A DNA stretch of 64,000 bases from Clostridium rhizosphaerae (GCF_016765585.1 NZ_JAESWC010000004.1:235285-299284), one strand, 5' to 3'. Positions 20,001 to 28,983 are shown, counted from the stretch's first letter. Notes: a model not told the origin generated them from the letters alone. A program made the numbers and translations.

Positions 20001-20043
20001 CAATTAGAATTACAGTTGATATTTTTTTAAATTTCCCTACCAT
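17023..20043 (-). CDS. Secreted bifunctional peptidoglycan hydrolase: glucosaminidase plus N-acetylmuramoyl-L-alanine amidase
   Basis: A 1006-residue exported protein. Residues 1-30 are a signal peptide (lysines, then a hydrophobic run, then VKA-DQ). Residues 30-130 form an Ig-like domain. About 165-310 is a GH73-like glucosaminidase domain with a candidate catalytic Glu in MMKETNYLKF. Residues 318-785 hold five copies of a roughly 95-residue module (LYRYWLGNKDTGEWTIIKDY). The C-terminus, 786-1006, is an Amidase_3 domain with the zinc ligands and catalytic Glu in VIDPGHNYGG, YSERDLN, SLHHD and LIEEGFLSN. GGGGGAGG precedes the ATG. It lies between the two polysaccharide loci and has its own terminator. 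A role in wall remodelling during polymer assembly, or in autolysis, is inferred. Confidence 0.88.
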   Translation of the reverse strand: MVGKFKKISTVILIVFAYIILNFTSFVKADQLPAILTIDNPVNLSLQTGTIEINGYALSSNTIQSIDVYVDSKIVGQAIYGVERQDIQQKYAQYPNALNSGFRVNLNTRAYNDGIHEIKIVLNDKISSSIFGILKLDIKNQRTAIMGQTIASKDQMIKDLQQNNNIKDSTYIDSFVSIILDEASIEGVRADLAFAQMMKETNYLKFTGIVKEEQNNFAGLGATGGSVTGASFPDIRTGIRAVIQHLKCYASTSPIKLAIVDPRYGEWLRGKAPYVEWLGINENPNGVGWASDQNYGYDIVNRVNKIISIKVDKPTAKISSFSVPNEVFTDKSVSLSAVATAPHKVLYRYWLGNKDTGEWTIIKDYSESGTFSWTPTKPGRYQVVLHVKDQYSNEGYDDDRGIDLVVTSLAGKIIGTNVGQEFYTNKPAQLTTTATAPNKALYRYWLGNKDTGEWTIIKDYSESGTFSWTPTKPGRYQIVIHVKDQYSNKGYDDDRGININVLPSASITNIIVNSEAYTNTPIQLSAATTSPNKVLYRYWLGNKDTGEWTIIKDYSESRTFNWTPTKPGRYQIVLHVKDQYSNKGYDDDRGVDIVVALPTAKITGVNIGQEFYTNKSAQLITTASGPNKVLYRYWLGNMDTGEWTIIKDYSEIGTFNWTPTKPGRYQIVIHTKDQYSLKGYDDDREININVFPSASITGVNISPEVYTNKPIQLSSTAISPNKALYRYWLGNMDTGEWTIIKDYSEIGTFNWTPTKPGRYQIVIHVKDQYSNKGYDEDKGINIVVKQSKLIVIDPGHNYGGDDGAYGKYPDIIYSERDLNMQMALKLKGELEKLGYSIILTRDENDRSKEDAKTSLQKRANIANNANADLFISLHHDVNSSTSRTGISTHYSTYKPGIDTDGVNPNGNDPNGWYSDVNIDTTPSDAALKSRDLAIKLAAGLSSSLGYNNLNAHDHNLFVTVNTNMPAVLIEEGFLSNQAEAQRCADASEQQKKAQKIAQIINDYFSS
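17686..19090 (-). repeat. Five tandem 285-bp in-frame repeats in the hydrolase gene
   Basis: Five copies of a unit of about 285 bp follow one another. Their cores (TGEWTIIKDYSE, TWTPTKPGRYQ-like, HVKDQYSNKGYDDDRGI) are nearly identical in both protein and DNA, while the 30-residue start of each unit varies more. The modules look like triple-tyrosine-type beta-sandwich domains, possibly wall- or glycan-binding. High DNA identity suggests recent duplication or gene conversion. Confidence 0.9.
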
Positions 20044-20222
20044 TAACCTCCCCCTAAAAATTTATTTAGAAGCTATAATTATTTTTACTATAATTAATAA
20101 CTTCTAAATTAAATTATAATAAATTATTTATATATATACAATCACAAATTATATTTCTCGTATAATTTATACAAAAAAATACTTATTTCTTTGTTACTTT
20201 TAGTAACACATATAATATAAAA

Positions 20223-21653
20223 TTACCTAGAGAAGCTTTTAATTATTTTCATAAATAAACTTTTATTAAATTCAGATTTTACTATAAAAAGCACTGAAAT
20301 ATAAATTACAGCTCCCAATACTATTTGGATAAATGTTGTTCTTATAGACACACCTAATATGCTGCCTAAGTACTTTACACTAATCATCATAATCAAAGCA
20401 GCCATTATATACTTAATAAAATCACTTAAAATTACTGATATTTTAACTTCATTTCTTATTAAAAACAACTGAACAACAGTAACGAATATTTCTGCTATCA
20501 ATGTAGATATAGCTGCTCCAATTGAGTAAAAACTATTTATTAAAAATATATTTAATAAAAGATTAACTATTGCTCCGGAAGTTACAGATAAAGTAAATTC
20601 ATTAGTCTTCCCTGTAGGAATCATATATTGTATTCCGATTACGTTACTCAATGATATAAAAATAAGTATAGGGCTTAATATTATTATTAATTCAATACAT
20701 TTATTGAATTCATCTCCAAAAAACCACGGAACAAATTGTGCAGAGATACCAATCAGTCCAAAAGTTATAGGTATAGAAAGATAAGATACAAAATTTAACG
20801 ACTTGATAATATAGTCTTTGACTTTATTAATGTCTCCCTTAGCAAAAGTATTCGATATTCTTGGCAGCATAACAGTACCCGTCGCTGTTAAAACTGCAAG
20901 CGACATTTTAACTATTTTATCCGCATTCTCATATAGTCCTACTTCAGTTTTGTTTGCCATCCATCCCAGCATCGATTTATTTAGCACTAGATATATTTGA
21001 ATCGCTATCTGAGGAATAAAAAGCTTAAATGATGGCATAAAATGCTTTTTTATTTCATTGAAGTCAAAAACATATTTGTCAACAATCTTTCCTACATATG
21101 TCCACAATACAATTTGTCCTAGTAATACAGAAAAGGCTAATATAAAAGTATATAACCACAGGTCACTTCGTTGTTTTACAAATAAAAATATGCTTATAAC
21201 GCTTAAGGTCTTTACAATTAAATTTCTGGTTACAGTTTTCTTGAAGTCTTCAATACCTGAAAATAACCAAGTAACATCTATTGCTGCAGCAAGTATATTT
21301 ACTGATTGTATTAATAAAATTATTTTATTATCTTTTGCTAATACAGAAATAAATACAATATACAATACATAAGCAAATAGTGACATGATAATCTGTAATG
21401 AAAAAATACTCCAAAAGGTATTAGTTATTTTTTTTCTATCATCTCGAATATAGGCAATACTTTTGCTTCCATATAATGATATACCTATGGTTCCCAATAA
21501 AATAAAATATTGAACAATTGAATTAGTGTAGGCATTTATACCTACACCTTCCGCTCCTAAAACTCTAGAAATATATGGCACCGTTATCAGAGGAATAATA
21601 AGATTAGCTATCTGATATATTACATTATACACATAGTTTTTAGCGACGCTCAT
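20223..21653 (-). CDS. wzx: Polysaccharide flippase, Wzx type (locus B)
   Basis: A 476-residue, 12-14-helix MOP-superfamily protein. The start KNYVYNVIYQIANLIIPLIT and then VPYISRVLGAEGVGINAYTN is the classic RfbX/Wzx N-terminus, and MLGWMANKTEVGLYENADKI is the second conserved block. It would flip the locus B lipid-linked repeat unit. The ATG overlaps the stop of glf as ATGA, and GGGAGACAGGATAA precedes it, so translation is probably coupled. It is the last gene of locus B before the hydrolase gene, 179 bp away. Confidence 0.92.
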   Translation of the reverse strand: MSVAKNYVYNVIYQIANLIIPLITVPYISRVLGAEGVGINAYTNSIVQYFILLGTIGISLYGSKSIAYIRDDRKKITNTFWSIFSLQIIMSLFAYVLYIVFISVLAKDNKIILLIQSVNILAAAIDVTWLFSGIEDFKKTVTRNLIVKTLSVISIFLFVKQRSDLWLYTFILAFSVLLGQIVLWTYVGKIVDKYVFDFNEIKKHFMPSFKLFIPQIAIQIYLVLNKSMLGWMANKTEVGLYENADKIVKMSLAVLTATGTVMLPRISNTFAKGDINKVKDYIIKSLNFVSYLSIPITFGLIGISAQFVPWFFGDEFNKCIELIIILSPILIFISLSNVIGIQYMIPTGKTNEFTLSVTSGAIVNLLLNIFLINSFYSIGAAISTLIAEIFVTVVQLFLIRNEVKISVILSDFIKYIMAALIMMISVKYLGSILGVSIRTTFIQIVLGAVIYISVLFIVKSEFNKSLFMKIIKSFSR

Positions 21654-22753
21654 TTATCCTGTCTCCCGATTTGAGTCTTAAATACATCTAATGCTCTTTT
21701 TACTACTGCATCCATATCATAATATTTGTATTCTGCTAAACGTCCTATAAAAATCACATTACTTAGTGTATCACATTCTTTTTTGTAAAGTTTATATTGT
21801 TCTGCACAGTCATTTGTTGGATATGGATAATAAGGTTCACCATCCCATGTTGGGTATTCTCTAACTATAGTTGTCTTACTGGACTCTTGGCCTGTTAACT
21901 TCTTAAACTCTGTTATTCTTGTAAAATCGTAGTCATTTGGATAGTTTATTACTGATGCTTCTTGATAGGACTCAGAATTTAATGTCTCAAATTCAAATCT
22001 TAACGCTCTATACTTTAGTTTGCCATGTTTAAAATCAAAAAAGCTATCTACCTGACCTGTATATATTAACTTCTCATAATTTATATCATTGATAACATCT
22101 TTATAATCCGTATTTAACAATATATGGATATTAGGATTATCAAGTATCTTCTCACACATCTTAGTATATCCAAACTTTGGCATACCTTGATATTTATTGG
22201 TAAAATAACGTGTATCTCTATTATACCTTACTGGTATTCTTGATATTACTGATTTATCAAGTTCATCAGGGTATACATCCCATTGTTTTTTTGTATAATT
22301 CTTAAAAAACTTTTCATATATATCAGTTCCAGCTTTACTTAATACAACATCCTCGGAGTTTTTAATCTCATCTATTTTTAAAGCTTGATTGCTTAAAAAC
22401 TCCTCCACCTGAAAATTAGATAAATTTAAATTATATAGCTTATTAATAGTTTCAGTGGTTATTGGCATTGGAATAAGCTGTCCATCAATATAAGTTAATA
22501 CCCTATGTTGATAGTGATACCATTTTGTAAATCTACTTAAATATTCCCATACTTCCTTGGAATTTGTATGAAAAATATGGGGTCCATATTTATGTATAAG
22601 AATTCCATCTTCATTATAATAGTCATAACAATTCCCGCCAATATGGTTTCTTTTTTCTATTATCAGTACCTTTTCATTAAGTTCCGTAGCAATTCTTTCT
22701 GCAGTTGTAATTCCAGCTAGTCCTGCACCTACTATTACATATTTAAAATTCAT
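21650..22753 (-). CDS. glf: UDP-galactopyranose mutase
   Basis: A 367-residue flavoprotein that interconverts UDP-galactopyranose and UDP-galactofuranose. The FAD loop is YVIVGAGLAGITTAERIA. The region KRNHIGGNCYDYYNEDGILI, then HKYGPHIFHTNSKEVW, is diagnostic, as are YTKKQWDVYPDEL, RIPVRYNRDTRYF and the C-terminal FIGRLAEYKYYDMD. GAGGAGTTG precedes the ATG. It is flanked by the flippase and a GT2 gene, so the locus B polymer very likely contains galactofuranose. Confidence 0.97.
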   Translation of the reverse strand: MNFKYVIVGAGLAGITTAERIATELNEKVLIIEKRNHIGGNCYDYYNEDGILIHKYGPHIFHTNSKEVWEYLSRFTKWYHYQHRVLTYIDGQLIPMPITTETINKLYNLNLSNFQVEEFLSNQALKIDEIKNSEDVVLSKAGTDIYEKFFKNYTKKQWDVYPDELDKSVISRIPVRYNRDTRYFTNKYQGMPKFGYTKMCEKILDNPNIHILLNTDYKDVINDINYEKLIYTGQVDSFFDFKHGKLKYRALRFEFETLNSESYQEASVINYPNDYDFTRITEFKKLTGQESSKTTIVREYPTWDGEPYYPYPTNDCAEQYKLYKKECDTLSNVIFIGRLAEYKYYDMDAVVKRALDVFKTQIGRQDK

Positions 22754-22782
22754 ATTTTCAACTCCTCAATAAATTAGATATT

Positions 22783-23682
22783 TTATTTTTCGGGATATTC
22801 TATTCTAGGGTTAAAAAATATACCATTGAACATTCCTTTAAAAATAACCTTTATTTTGTTGAATCTATAGTTATTTTTTGTAAACGTCAATAATAATATA
22901 TTTTTTGTAAACAAATAAAAATATTTTAGTACTTCCTTTGTTCCTCGTTTCTTAGCAATATATAATCTGTTTCTATAATCGTAAAAATATCTGTCAATTC
23001 TATTTTTATCTTCATGGAAAATACTTATTCCAGTATTTTGACCCATCTTATGAATTACTTTGCTATCTTCTACAAGATACGCCTCATAACTTTTGGTAAC
23101 TCTATGCGTATATTCTGCGTCATCTCCCCAAATAAAAAACTCTTTTATTGGAAATCCGATACTCTTTATTATATCTCTTTTAAATAAGACAGAAACAAAG
23201 GATGTACCTTTTAATTTTATAAGACCTTTATCTAAAAAGTTATTCCAATAATAATCTAACGCTGGAATATTCATTAGACATCCGGTATTATCCTTCCAAA
23301 CAACATTACTACATAAAAATCCCCAATTCTTAATTTCATCTAAATCACCTGCATCAACTAGATATTGAAGTGCCTCTTCATCCGGGATTGTATCATCGTC
23401 CATTAGCCAGATATAATCCTGTTTACTATCATAGGCAGCTTTTATACCCTCGTAAAATCCACCGGCACCTCCTATATTTTTTTCCATATTAATTACATAT
23501 AATATCTCATATTTACTTTTCATATCTTCTAACATTTCACTTGTTCCATCATTGCTGCAATTATTTATAATAATTATTTTAGATAACTTATACTTCTGAC
23601 CGATTAAGGCATCTATACATTCTTTCAGCAGTTCTTTCCTATTATAGGTAACTATAACAGCACATACACTAGGCACATTCAT
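22783..23682 (-). CDS. Glycosyltransferase family 2, candidate galactofuranosyltransferase
   Basis: A 299-residue GT2 enzyme. The GT-A core shows CAVIVTYNRKELLKECIDAL, NNCSNDGTSEML, the glycine-rich NIGGAGGFYEGIKAA and the metal-binding DDD in YIWLMDDDT. The IGGAGGF and WLMDDD patterns are shared with GlfT1- and rhamnosyl-type GT2 enzymes. Placement directly upstream of glf supports, but does not prove, galactofuranose transfer. Its ATG overlaps the previous stop as TAATG. The C-terminal 60 residues are basic and hydrophobic and could touch the membrane. Confidence 0.82.
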   Translation of the reverse strand: MNVPSVCAVIVTYNRKELLKECIDALIGQKYKLSKIIIINNCSNDGTSEMLEDMKSKYEILYVINMEKNIGGAGGFYEGIKAAYDSKQDYIWLMDDDTIPDEEALQYLVDAGDLDEIKNWGFLCSNVVWKDNTGCLMNIPALDYYWNNFLDKGLIKLKGTSFVSVLFKRDIIKSIGFPIKEFFIWGDDAEYTHRVTKSYEAYLVEDSKVIHKMGQNTGISIFHEDKNRIDRYFYDYRNRLYIAKKRGTKEVLKYFYLFTKNILLLTFTKNNYRFNKIKVIFKGMFNGIFFNPRIEYPEK

Positions 23683-24677
23683 TATTTATCACCCTTACCT
23701 ATCTGTTTTATTTTTTCTATAAAAAGTTTAGTTCTGATTTTTTGAGCTCTAATAAAAGTTTCTCGGTAATATTGAGAGATTAGTATTGAATATATTTTCA
23801 TTACAATCCATCTTAAATACTTTTCATTTTCTCTATATAAATTTGAATTGGCAACAACTTGATTAGCCTTAATATATTCATTTTCATATTTTTCATCATT
23901 CTGAACGTATTTTAATATATCTAAGTTTTTATTATTTAATAAATTTCTTTTTTGAATAATAGAATTTTTATATAAGTTCCCAATAGACTTAGTAACCTTA
24001 AACTGAAATATTTCATTAGATCTTGAAATACTATTTTTTCTTAACCTATATTTAAACAAAACCTTATTAATATTTGCCAGTACAAATCCATTGAGAATTA
24101 ATCTGCACACTAAATCGTAGTCCTCAGCATATTTAATTTCTCTATACCCATTTATTTTTTCATTTAATATAACGCTTTTTTTAAACATAATTGTTGGATG
24201 AAAGAAGCAATTTGTATATTTAAGCATTTCCTTTATTAAATTAATATCATAATAAAAAATCCCAGAATATCTTAAATTTTTTCCATCCTCATCCATATAC
24301 ATCATATTTGTCCCAACTAAATCGATATTAGGATTATTTAGCATAAAGTTTAATTGCTCTTCTATTCTATCAGGATAAGAAAAATCATCTGCATCCATTC
24401 TCGCTATATATTGTCCTCTTGAAATGTTCATAGCTTTATTTAGACTACCTACAAGTCCTAAATTTTTTTCATTCGCTGAGTAAACAATTCTACTATCTTT
24501 TGAACAATAATCTAAGATGATATTTTCCAATATTTTATTCTCAGGATTATCTAATATTATTATAAACTCAATATTGTTATAGGTTTGATTTAGAATTGAT
24601 TCAATTGCTTCCTTAAGCCATTCTTCTTTTTCATTATAACAGCTCATAACAATTGAAATAAGTGGATTATTAATCAT
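23682..24677 (-). CDS. Glycosyltransferase family 2
   Basis: A 331-residue GT2 enzyme. ISIVMSCYNEKEEWLKEAIE and SILNQTYNNIEFIIILDNP are the donor-site start, YIARMDADDFSYPDRIEEQL holds the DxD metal site, and AEDYDLVCRLIL is the ED-Y acceptor-side motif. A basic helical C-terminal tail of about 100 residues follows. It is one of three consecutive GT2 genes in locus B and is coupled to the next gene by a TAATG overlap. GGAGAGAAAAACTTT precedes the ATG. The donor sugar is unknown; rhamnose or galactofuranose are candidates from the locus content. Confidence 0.85.
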   Translation of the reverse strand: MINNPLISIVMSCYNEKEEWLKEAIESILNQTYNNIEFIIILDNPENKILENIILDYCSKDSRIVYSANEKNLGLVGSLNKAMNISRGQYIARMDADDFSYPDRIEEQLNFMLNNPNIDLVGTNMMYMDEDGKNLRYSGIFYYDINLIKEMLKYTNCFFHPTIMFKKSVILNEKINGYREIKYAEDYDLVCRLILNGFVLANINKVLFKYRLRKNSISRSNEIFQFKVTKSIGNLYKNSIIQKRNLLNNKNLDILKYVQNDEKYENEYIKANQVVANSNLYRENEKYLRWIVMKIYSILISQYYRETFIRAQKIRTKLFIEKIKQIGKGDK

Positions 24678-24703
24678 AAAGTTTTTCTCTCCGCATCGTT
24701 AAG

Positions 24704-25528
24704 TTATTTACTTTTTTTTCGTAAAAATACCCTATACAAAGTACTTCTTAATCTATTAGGCAATATCCTAACTGTAAATCTTAAAATGATATTTGTACTC
24801 AATCGGTAAAAAGAAATAAAATTACTATTGTAAAGCTGCTTTTGGAGTTCAAGCTCACTTCTAAAGTACTTTATTCCACCTCTACGCATATACATTTCAT
24901 TTCCCGCCCTAGCGTAAACTAATGTGTCAGGAATATTTTCAATAATGTAATTATTCATTAATACTCGACACCATAAATCGTAATCTTCATTTAATAAAAA
25001 TGTCCTATAATTTCCACTGTTTAAAATATCATTTTTCCTAAAGACAACTGTCATATGGTTTAGTGGATTTCTTCGTTTAGAATTTGTATAGACTTCTTTA
25101 TATGTTACAGGCACTTTTCTAATTGATATTATATTATTGGGTGATCCCTCAAATTCAGCTATATATGAACCTACTATACTGACATTACTATTATTCCTAA
25201 GATAATTTATTTGCTTTTCAAATCTATCAGATCTGCAAATATCATCTGTATCCATCCTAGCAACGATATCATAACTGCAGTTTAATAATCCAATTTTAAG
25301 GGCTTCCCCTAATCCTTTATTTTTTTCTAACTTTACTATCTTAAATAGTCCATCGTTATTTATCACATACTCGCCTATACAATCATTTAATTCATGTGTT
25401 AATTTTCCGTCTTCTACAATTACAATTTCACTGGGTCTTAGAGTTTGGTTTAAAATACTATCTATAGCCTTTTTTAAGTAGGAAGCATTCTCTTTATAGT
25501 AGACAGACATTAAAACTGAAAATTCCAT
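24704..25528 (-). CDS. Glycosyltransferase family 2
   Basis: A 274-residue GT2 enzyme with FSVLMSVYYKENASYLKKAI, DSILNQTLRPSEIVIVEDG, the DxD region VARMDTDDICRSDRFEKQI and NEDYDLWCRVLM. It resembles the neighbouring GT2 gene in layout but is shorter. The start at 25528 follows GTGAGGATAAA and lies 10 bases after the upstream stop; an ATG six codons earlier overlaps that gene and lacks a site. Substrate unknown. Confidence 0.85.
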   Translation of the reverse strand: MEFSVLMSVYYKENASYLKKAIDSILNQTLRPSEIVIVEDGKLTHELNDCIGEYVINNDGLFKIVKLEKNKGLGEALKIGLLNCSYDIVARMDTDDICRSDRFEKQINYLRNNSNVSIVGSYIAEFEGSPNNIISIRKVPVTYKEVYTNSKRRNPLNHMTVVFRKNDILNSGNYRTFLLNEDYDLWCRVLMNNYIIENIPDTLVYARAGNEMYMRRGGIKYFRSELELQKQLYNSNFISFYRLSTNIILRFTVRILPNRLRSTLYRVFLRKKSK

Positions 25529-25538
25529 TTTATCCTCA

Positions 25539-26642
25539 CTAATCATTTAATATTTTTCTGTATATCTCATCATATCTTTTTGCCATTATATCTGAGCTAA
25601 AATGTTCCTCATATAACTTTCTATTATTAACTCCCATACCGTATGTTTCAACATTGGATAGTTGGTTAATAATTTTAGATAATTGAATTTCTTCACCTGT
25701 ATTAAATGTAATTATAGATGAATTATCTTTTATGAGTTCTGTATGAGATTCTATATCTGAAAGTACTAAAACTAATCCTGAAGCCATCGCTTCGATAACA
25801 GCCATTGGCAGTCCTTCTGCCAATGAAGTTGAAATAAAAATATCAGCACATTTTAAGTATTCTTCGATATTACTTACATTTCCTATAAATAAAATATTTT
25901 TCTTTTTATAGTTTTGCAGTTTATCTCTTAAAATACCATCACCTGCCACTATTAACAATAAGTCTTCAGAAACATTATCAAAGGATTTCAATAGTGTTAT
26001 TGGATCTTTTCTTTCAATAAGTGCACCAGAAAAAATAAAAACTTTCTTATATGTTTCTTCAATATTTAATTTTTTTCTAAGTAATTTTTTTTCTTCCAAG
26101 GTAATATTCTTAAATCTTGTTTTACTAATTCCATTTTGAACCGTAAACGTATGAATGCCCTGTTCATCAGCAAATTTTTTAGAAACTGTATTCGAACATG
26201 CAATTGGATACTTTATTTTTTTTATATTGCTTACATGATTATGCGCAAATATTTTCCCTATTATAGTTCCATATGCAAGGGGGTAGTCATAATATGGATA
26301 GTTATGGATTGTATTGCAAGTTTTATAGTCTTTTAAGTGATTAGCAGAAATAGAATCTGCTCTTAAACCATGGGTATGTATTATATCTGGTCTTATATTT
26401 TCAACAACCTTTATCAATTTGCTCATTCCACATAATACCATTTGTGATCTGGACATATTTAAAGTTATAATATGTGCACCCATTTTTTTAAAATCATCAT
26501 ATCTGCTTTTTTCAGGTTCCGGCGATAAAGTTAATATATAAAACTCATATTTTTCATTATCCAAATTATTAATTAATTCATAGAGTACATTCACGGGTCC
26601 ACATCGTTCTAAAGTAGAAATTATATATAAAATTTTTATCAT
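25539..26642 (-). CDS. Glycosyltransferase family 4
   Basis: A 367-residue GT4 enzyme. The N-terminus has ILYIISTLERCGPVNVLYEL and IRPDIIHTHGLRADSISANH. The C-terminal donor half has FIFSGALIERKDPITLLKSF, FISTSLAEGLPMAVIEAMAS and GLVLVLSDIESHTELI, with the E-x7-E signature intact. GGAGAAAATTAGT precedes the ATG, which lies one base after the stop of the polymerase/glycosyltransferase fusion, so co-translation is likely. Substrate unknown. Confidence 0.87.
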   Translation of the reverse strand: MIKILYIISTLERCGPVNVLYELINNLDNEKYEFYILTLSPEPEKSRYDDFKKMGAHIITLNMSRSQMVLCGMSKLIKVVENIRPDIIHTHGLRADSISANHLKDYKTCNTIHNYPYYDYPLAYGTIIGKIFAHNHVSNIKKIKYPIACSNTVSKKFADEQGIHTFTVQNGISKTRFKNITLEEKKLLRKKLNIEETYKKVFIFSGALIERKDPITLLKSFDNVSEDLLLIVAGDGILRDKLQNYKKKNILFIGNVSNIEEYLKCADIFISTSLAEGLPMAVIEAMASGLVLVLSDIESHTELIKDNSSIITFNTGEEIQLSKIINQLSNVETYGMGVNNRKLYEEHFSSDIMAKRYDEIYRKILND

Positions 26643-26643
26643 A

Positions 26644-28983
26644 CTAATTTTCTCCGTTCAAACCTCTCAGCAATATTTCATAAAAATAATCAAATTTATT
26701 TTCCCAGCTATTCTTTAAACTTATATCTTTTATTTTTTGATTTAATACAGATAATTCTTTATTGTCTATATTTATTATTTTTCTAATATTTTCATTAAAT
26801 TCATCATTACTTTTTGATACAAATACTGTATTAGCATAAGCTTCCACTTCTCTTAAATCTGTTGAAACAACTGGTACACCTTGAATTCCATATTCAAACA
26901 GCTTAGTTGGAGATATTCCTTGAGTATATTCATTAACGAGATATGGAATAATTCCAATTTTAAAATACTGCATATAAGATGGTAGTTCATCAAAGGACTT
27001 TCTTCCAGTAAAAGTTACATTTTCATACTGACTCAAAATACTTGCCTTTTCGTCGACTACATTTCCCACAAAAACAAATCTTAGAGTTGGATTTTGTTTT
27101 ATTAAAAATTCTAATAACTGATAATCTATGCACTCATGTAATGCACCTATATATCCAATTATTGGTTCAGATATACTTTCTAGTTCTTCTATCTTATCAA
27201 ATGTTTTATTATTTCTTTCAATGTTTACTCCTTGTGAGAAATAGTAAATATCTTTAATATGTGAATAATCTTCTTTTGTTGATAAAGAATCAGCAAAAAC
27301 TAAATTGCTTTGTTTAACTAATTTTTCTTCAAGCTCAATAACATATTCAGGCAAACTTTTATTAGCTTTTCTCCTTTGTGCTAAATCAGTTATTACTAGT
27401 GAAGGATTATATTTCTTAATAAAGTCTAATATAGTTTCATTTGGGTACGTGCACCAAAATACTTTATCATTGCCAGACTCAAGTTTTTCATATAGTTCTT
27501 CATATTTTATTTGTATATATAAAGAAATTAAGAAACTATTAAGCTTATTTATAAAAAAATTGTTATGTATTGGCATAAAAAACTTTATATTAACAAATTG
27601 CATATTTTCTGACACTGGATTATTGCCTCTATTTTTATTTTTATTAAATATTCTGCTTTGTATTTTTTTTATAGTATCTAAAAAATTATGATTAACAAAT
27701 CCTAGCGGAGATATAATATATATCTTTTCGCTAGTTTTTTTTGAAAATCTATATATTAGCTCATGTTGTCTTTCCCAATTATGAGACCATACCACAGACG
27801 GAAATACTAATATTGTCTTATTGTAAAAAGGATCTGTATTCTTTTTTTTTCTTGTATCTTTATCCTTATTACAATTTGTATTTTTCTTTTCCAACACACA
27901 AACTATTGCTGTAGCTGCATATAAAAATGTTGTTGCATGTAAAGTTAATGAAAAACCATTGATAATAAATGGTACTATTATAATTAAATTTTTGTAATTT
28001 GATTCTTTTGAAATGAAGAATAAAAAATAAGAAATACCTAAAAAACCTAAAGCTCCGGATTCAACATAATATGTTGTAACATAATTATGTGCTCCCCAAC
28101 CTAAAAAATTACTAGCATTACCAAATCCTACGCCAAATAAATTTAATATAATATTGCTTTTAGCAATAAAAGTGCCTGTTAACTTTAATATTTCTATTTT
28201 TGAACTAAAACTGGTACCAGCTAATAGAAAATTAGAGCTTATTGCTAATACAATTACAAATAATAATGAACCTAAAATAATTGTTTTCTTATTTCTTCTT
28301 ATCAGCGAAATTACATTACCATTTTCTAGATATCTATATATAGCCATTACTATAGTAAATCCTACCATTGTTATAATAGTTGCTCTAGAAAATGTTAATA
28401 TACATAATGCAAATAATATAATCAAATATTTTCTTAAATTTAGATTGAAATATTTTGTTAAATACATTCCAAAGAAAAAAATAACTAATATATATATACC
28501 CACAAAATTAGAGTCCTGGAACATAATACTGTTAAACTTATAAATGTAAAATCTTAGATCATAATTTGATGGATTATTGATATCAAAATAATAATTTGGG
28601 TTTAAAAGTCTCCATATACACTCTATTAGTAATAAGAAAGTTGAGAACTTAACAAAGTTTTTACTAATTTTTAAAATTTGTTTCTGGGTTAAATAGTTAA
28701 TAAGATAGTATGAAATTATAAAATAGCAAATAGAAATTAAAACAGTTATTTTTGTATTTAAAGGTCCTCCTAAAAATATTTGAGTGACCCCAAAGTATAA
28801 GCCTAAGCCCAAAGAATATAAAATTATTGGAGTTTTAAAGAGTATCATATTCTTTTTTTCATATAATAACTTAAGTGAATACAGTAAAGCTATTATAAAC
28901 ATAAAGTAGATTGGACTTATCTTTAAAACTCTTAAATAAAACCCGGAAAACACTATAAAAAGATTAGTAATAATATATATCAT
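26644..28983 (-). CDS. Fusion of a Wzy-like polymerase and a TuaH-like glycosyltransferase
   Basis: A 779-residue two-part protein. Residues 1 to about 365 have 10-11 hydrophobic helices and the polymerase-like loop FGVGFGNASNFLGWGAHNYV. Residues 365-387 are a polar linker rich in Lys, Asn and Asp. From about 388 onward is a soluble GT-B glycosyltransferase (LVFPSVVWSHNWERQHELIY; IGYIGALHECIDYQLLEFLI; SPTKLFEYGIQGVPVVSTDL). The linker is encoded over a run of nine A residues (27842-27850). The start is uncertain: I prefer the ATG at 28983, 26 bp after the previous stop, though a TTG at 29037 is in frame. It is the only Wzy-like gene in locus B. A single protein polymerising and also adding a sugar would be unusual. 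Confidence 0.75.
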   Translation of the reverse strand: MIYIITNLFIVFSGFYLRVLKISPIYFMFIIALLYSLKLLYEKKNMILFKTPIILYSLGLGLYFGVTQIFLGGPLNTKITVLISICYFIISYYLINYLTQKQILKISKNFVKFSTFLLLIECIWRLLNPNYYFDINNPSNYDLRFYIYKFNSIMFQDSNFVGIYILVIFFFGMYLTKYFNLNLRKYLIILFALCILTFSRATIITMVGFTIVMAIYRYLENGNVISLIRRNKKTIILGSLLFVIVLAISSNFLLAGTSFSSKIEILKLTGTFIAKSNIILNLFGVGFGNASNFLGWGAHNYVTTYYVESGALGFLGISYFLFFISKESNYKNLIIIVPFIINGFSLTLHATTFLYAATAIVCVLEKKNTNCNKDKDTRKKKNTDPFYNKTILVFPSVVWSHNWERQHELIYRFSKKTSEKIYIISPLGFVNHNFLDTIKKIQSRIFNKNKNRGNNPVSENMQFVNIKFFMPIHNNFFINKLNSFLISLYIQIKYEELYEKLESGNDKVFWCTYPNETILDFIKKYNPSLVITDLAQRRKANKSLPEYVIELEEKLVKQSNLVFADSLSTKEDYSHIKDIYYFSQGVNIERNNKTFDKIEELESISEPIIGYIGALHECIDYQLLEFLIKQNPTLRFVFVGNVVDEKASILSQYENVTFTGRKSFDELPSYMQYFKIGIIPYLVNEYTQGISPTKLFEYGIQGVPVVSTDLREVEAYANTVFVSKSNDEFNENIRKIINIDNKELSVLNQKIKDISLKNSWENKFDYFYEILLRGLNGEN

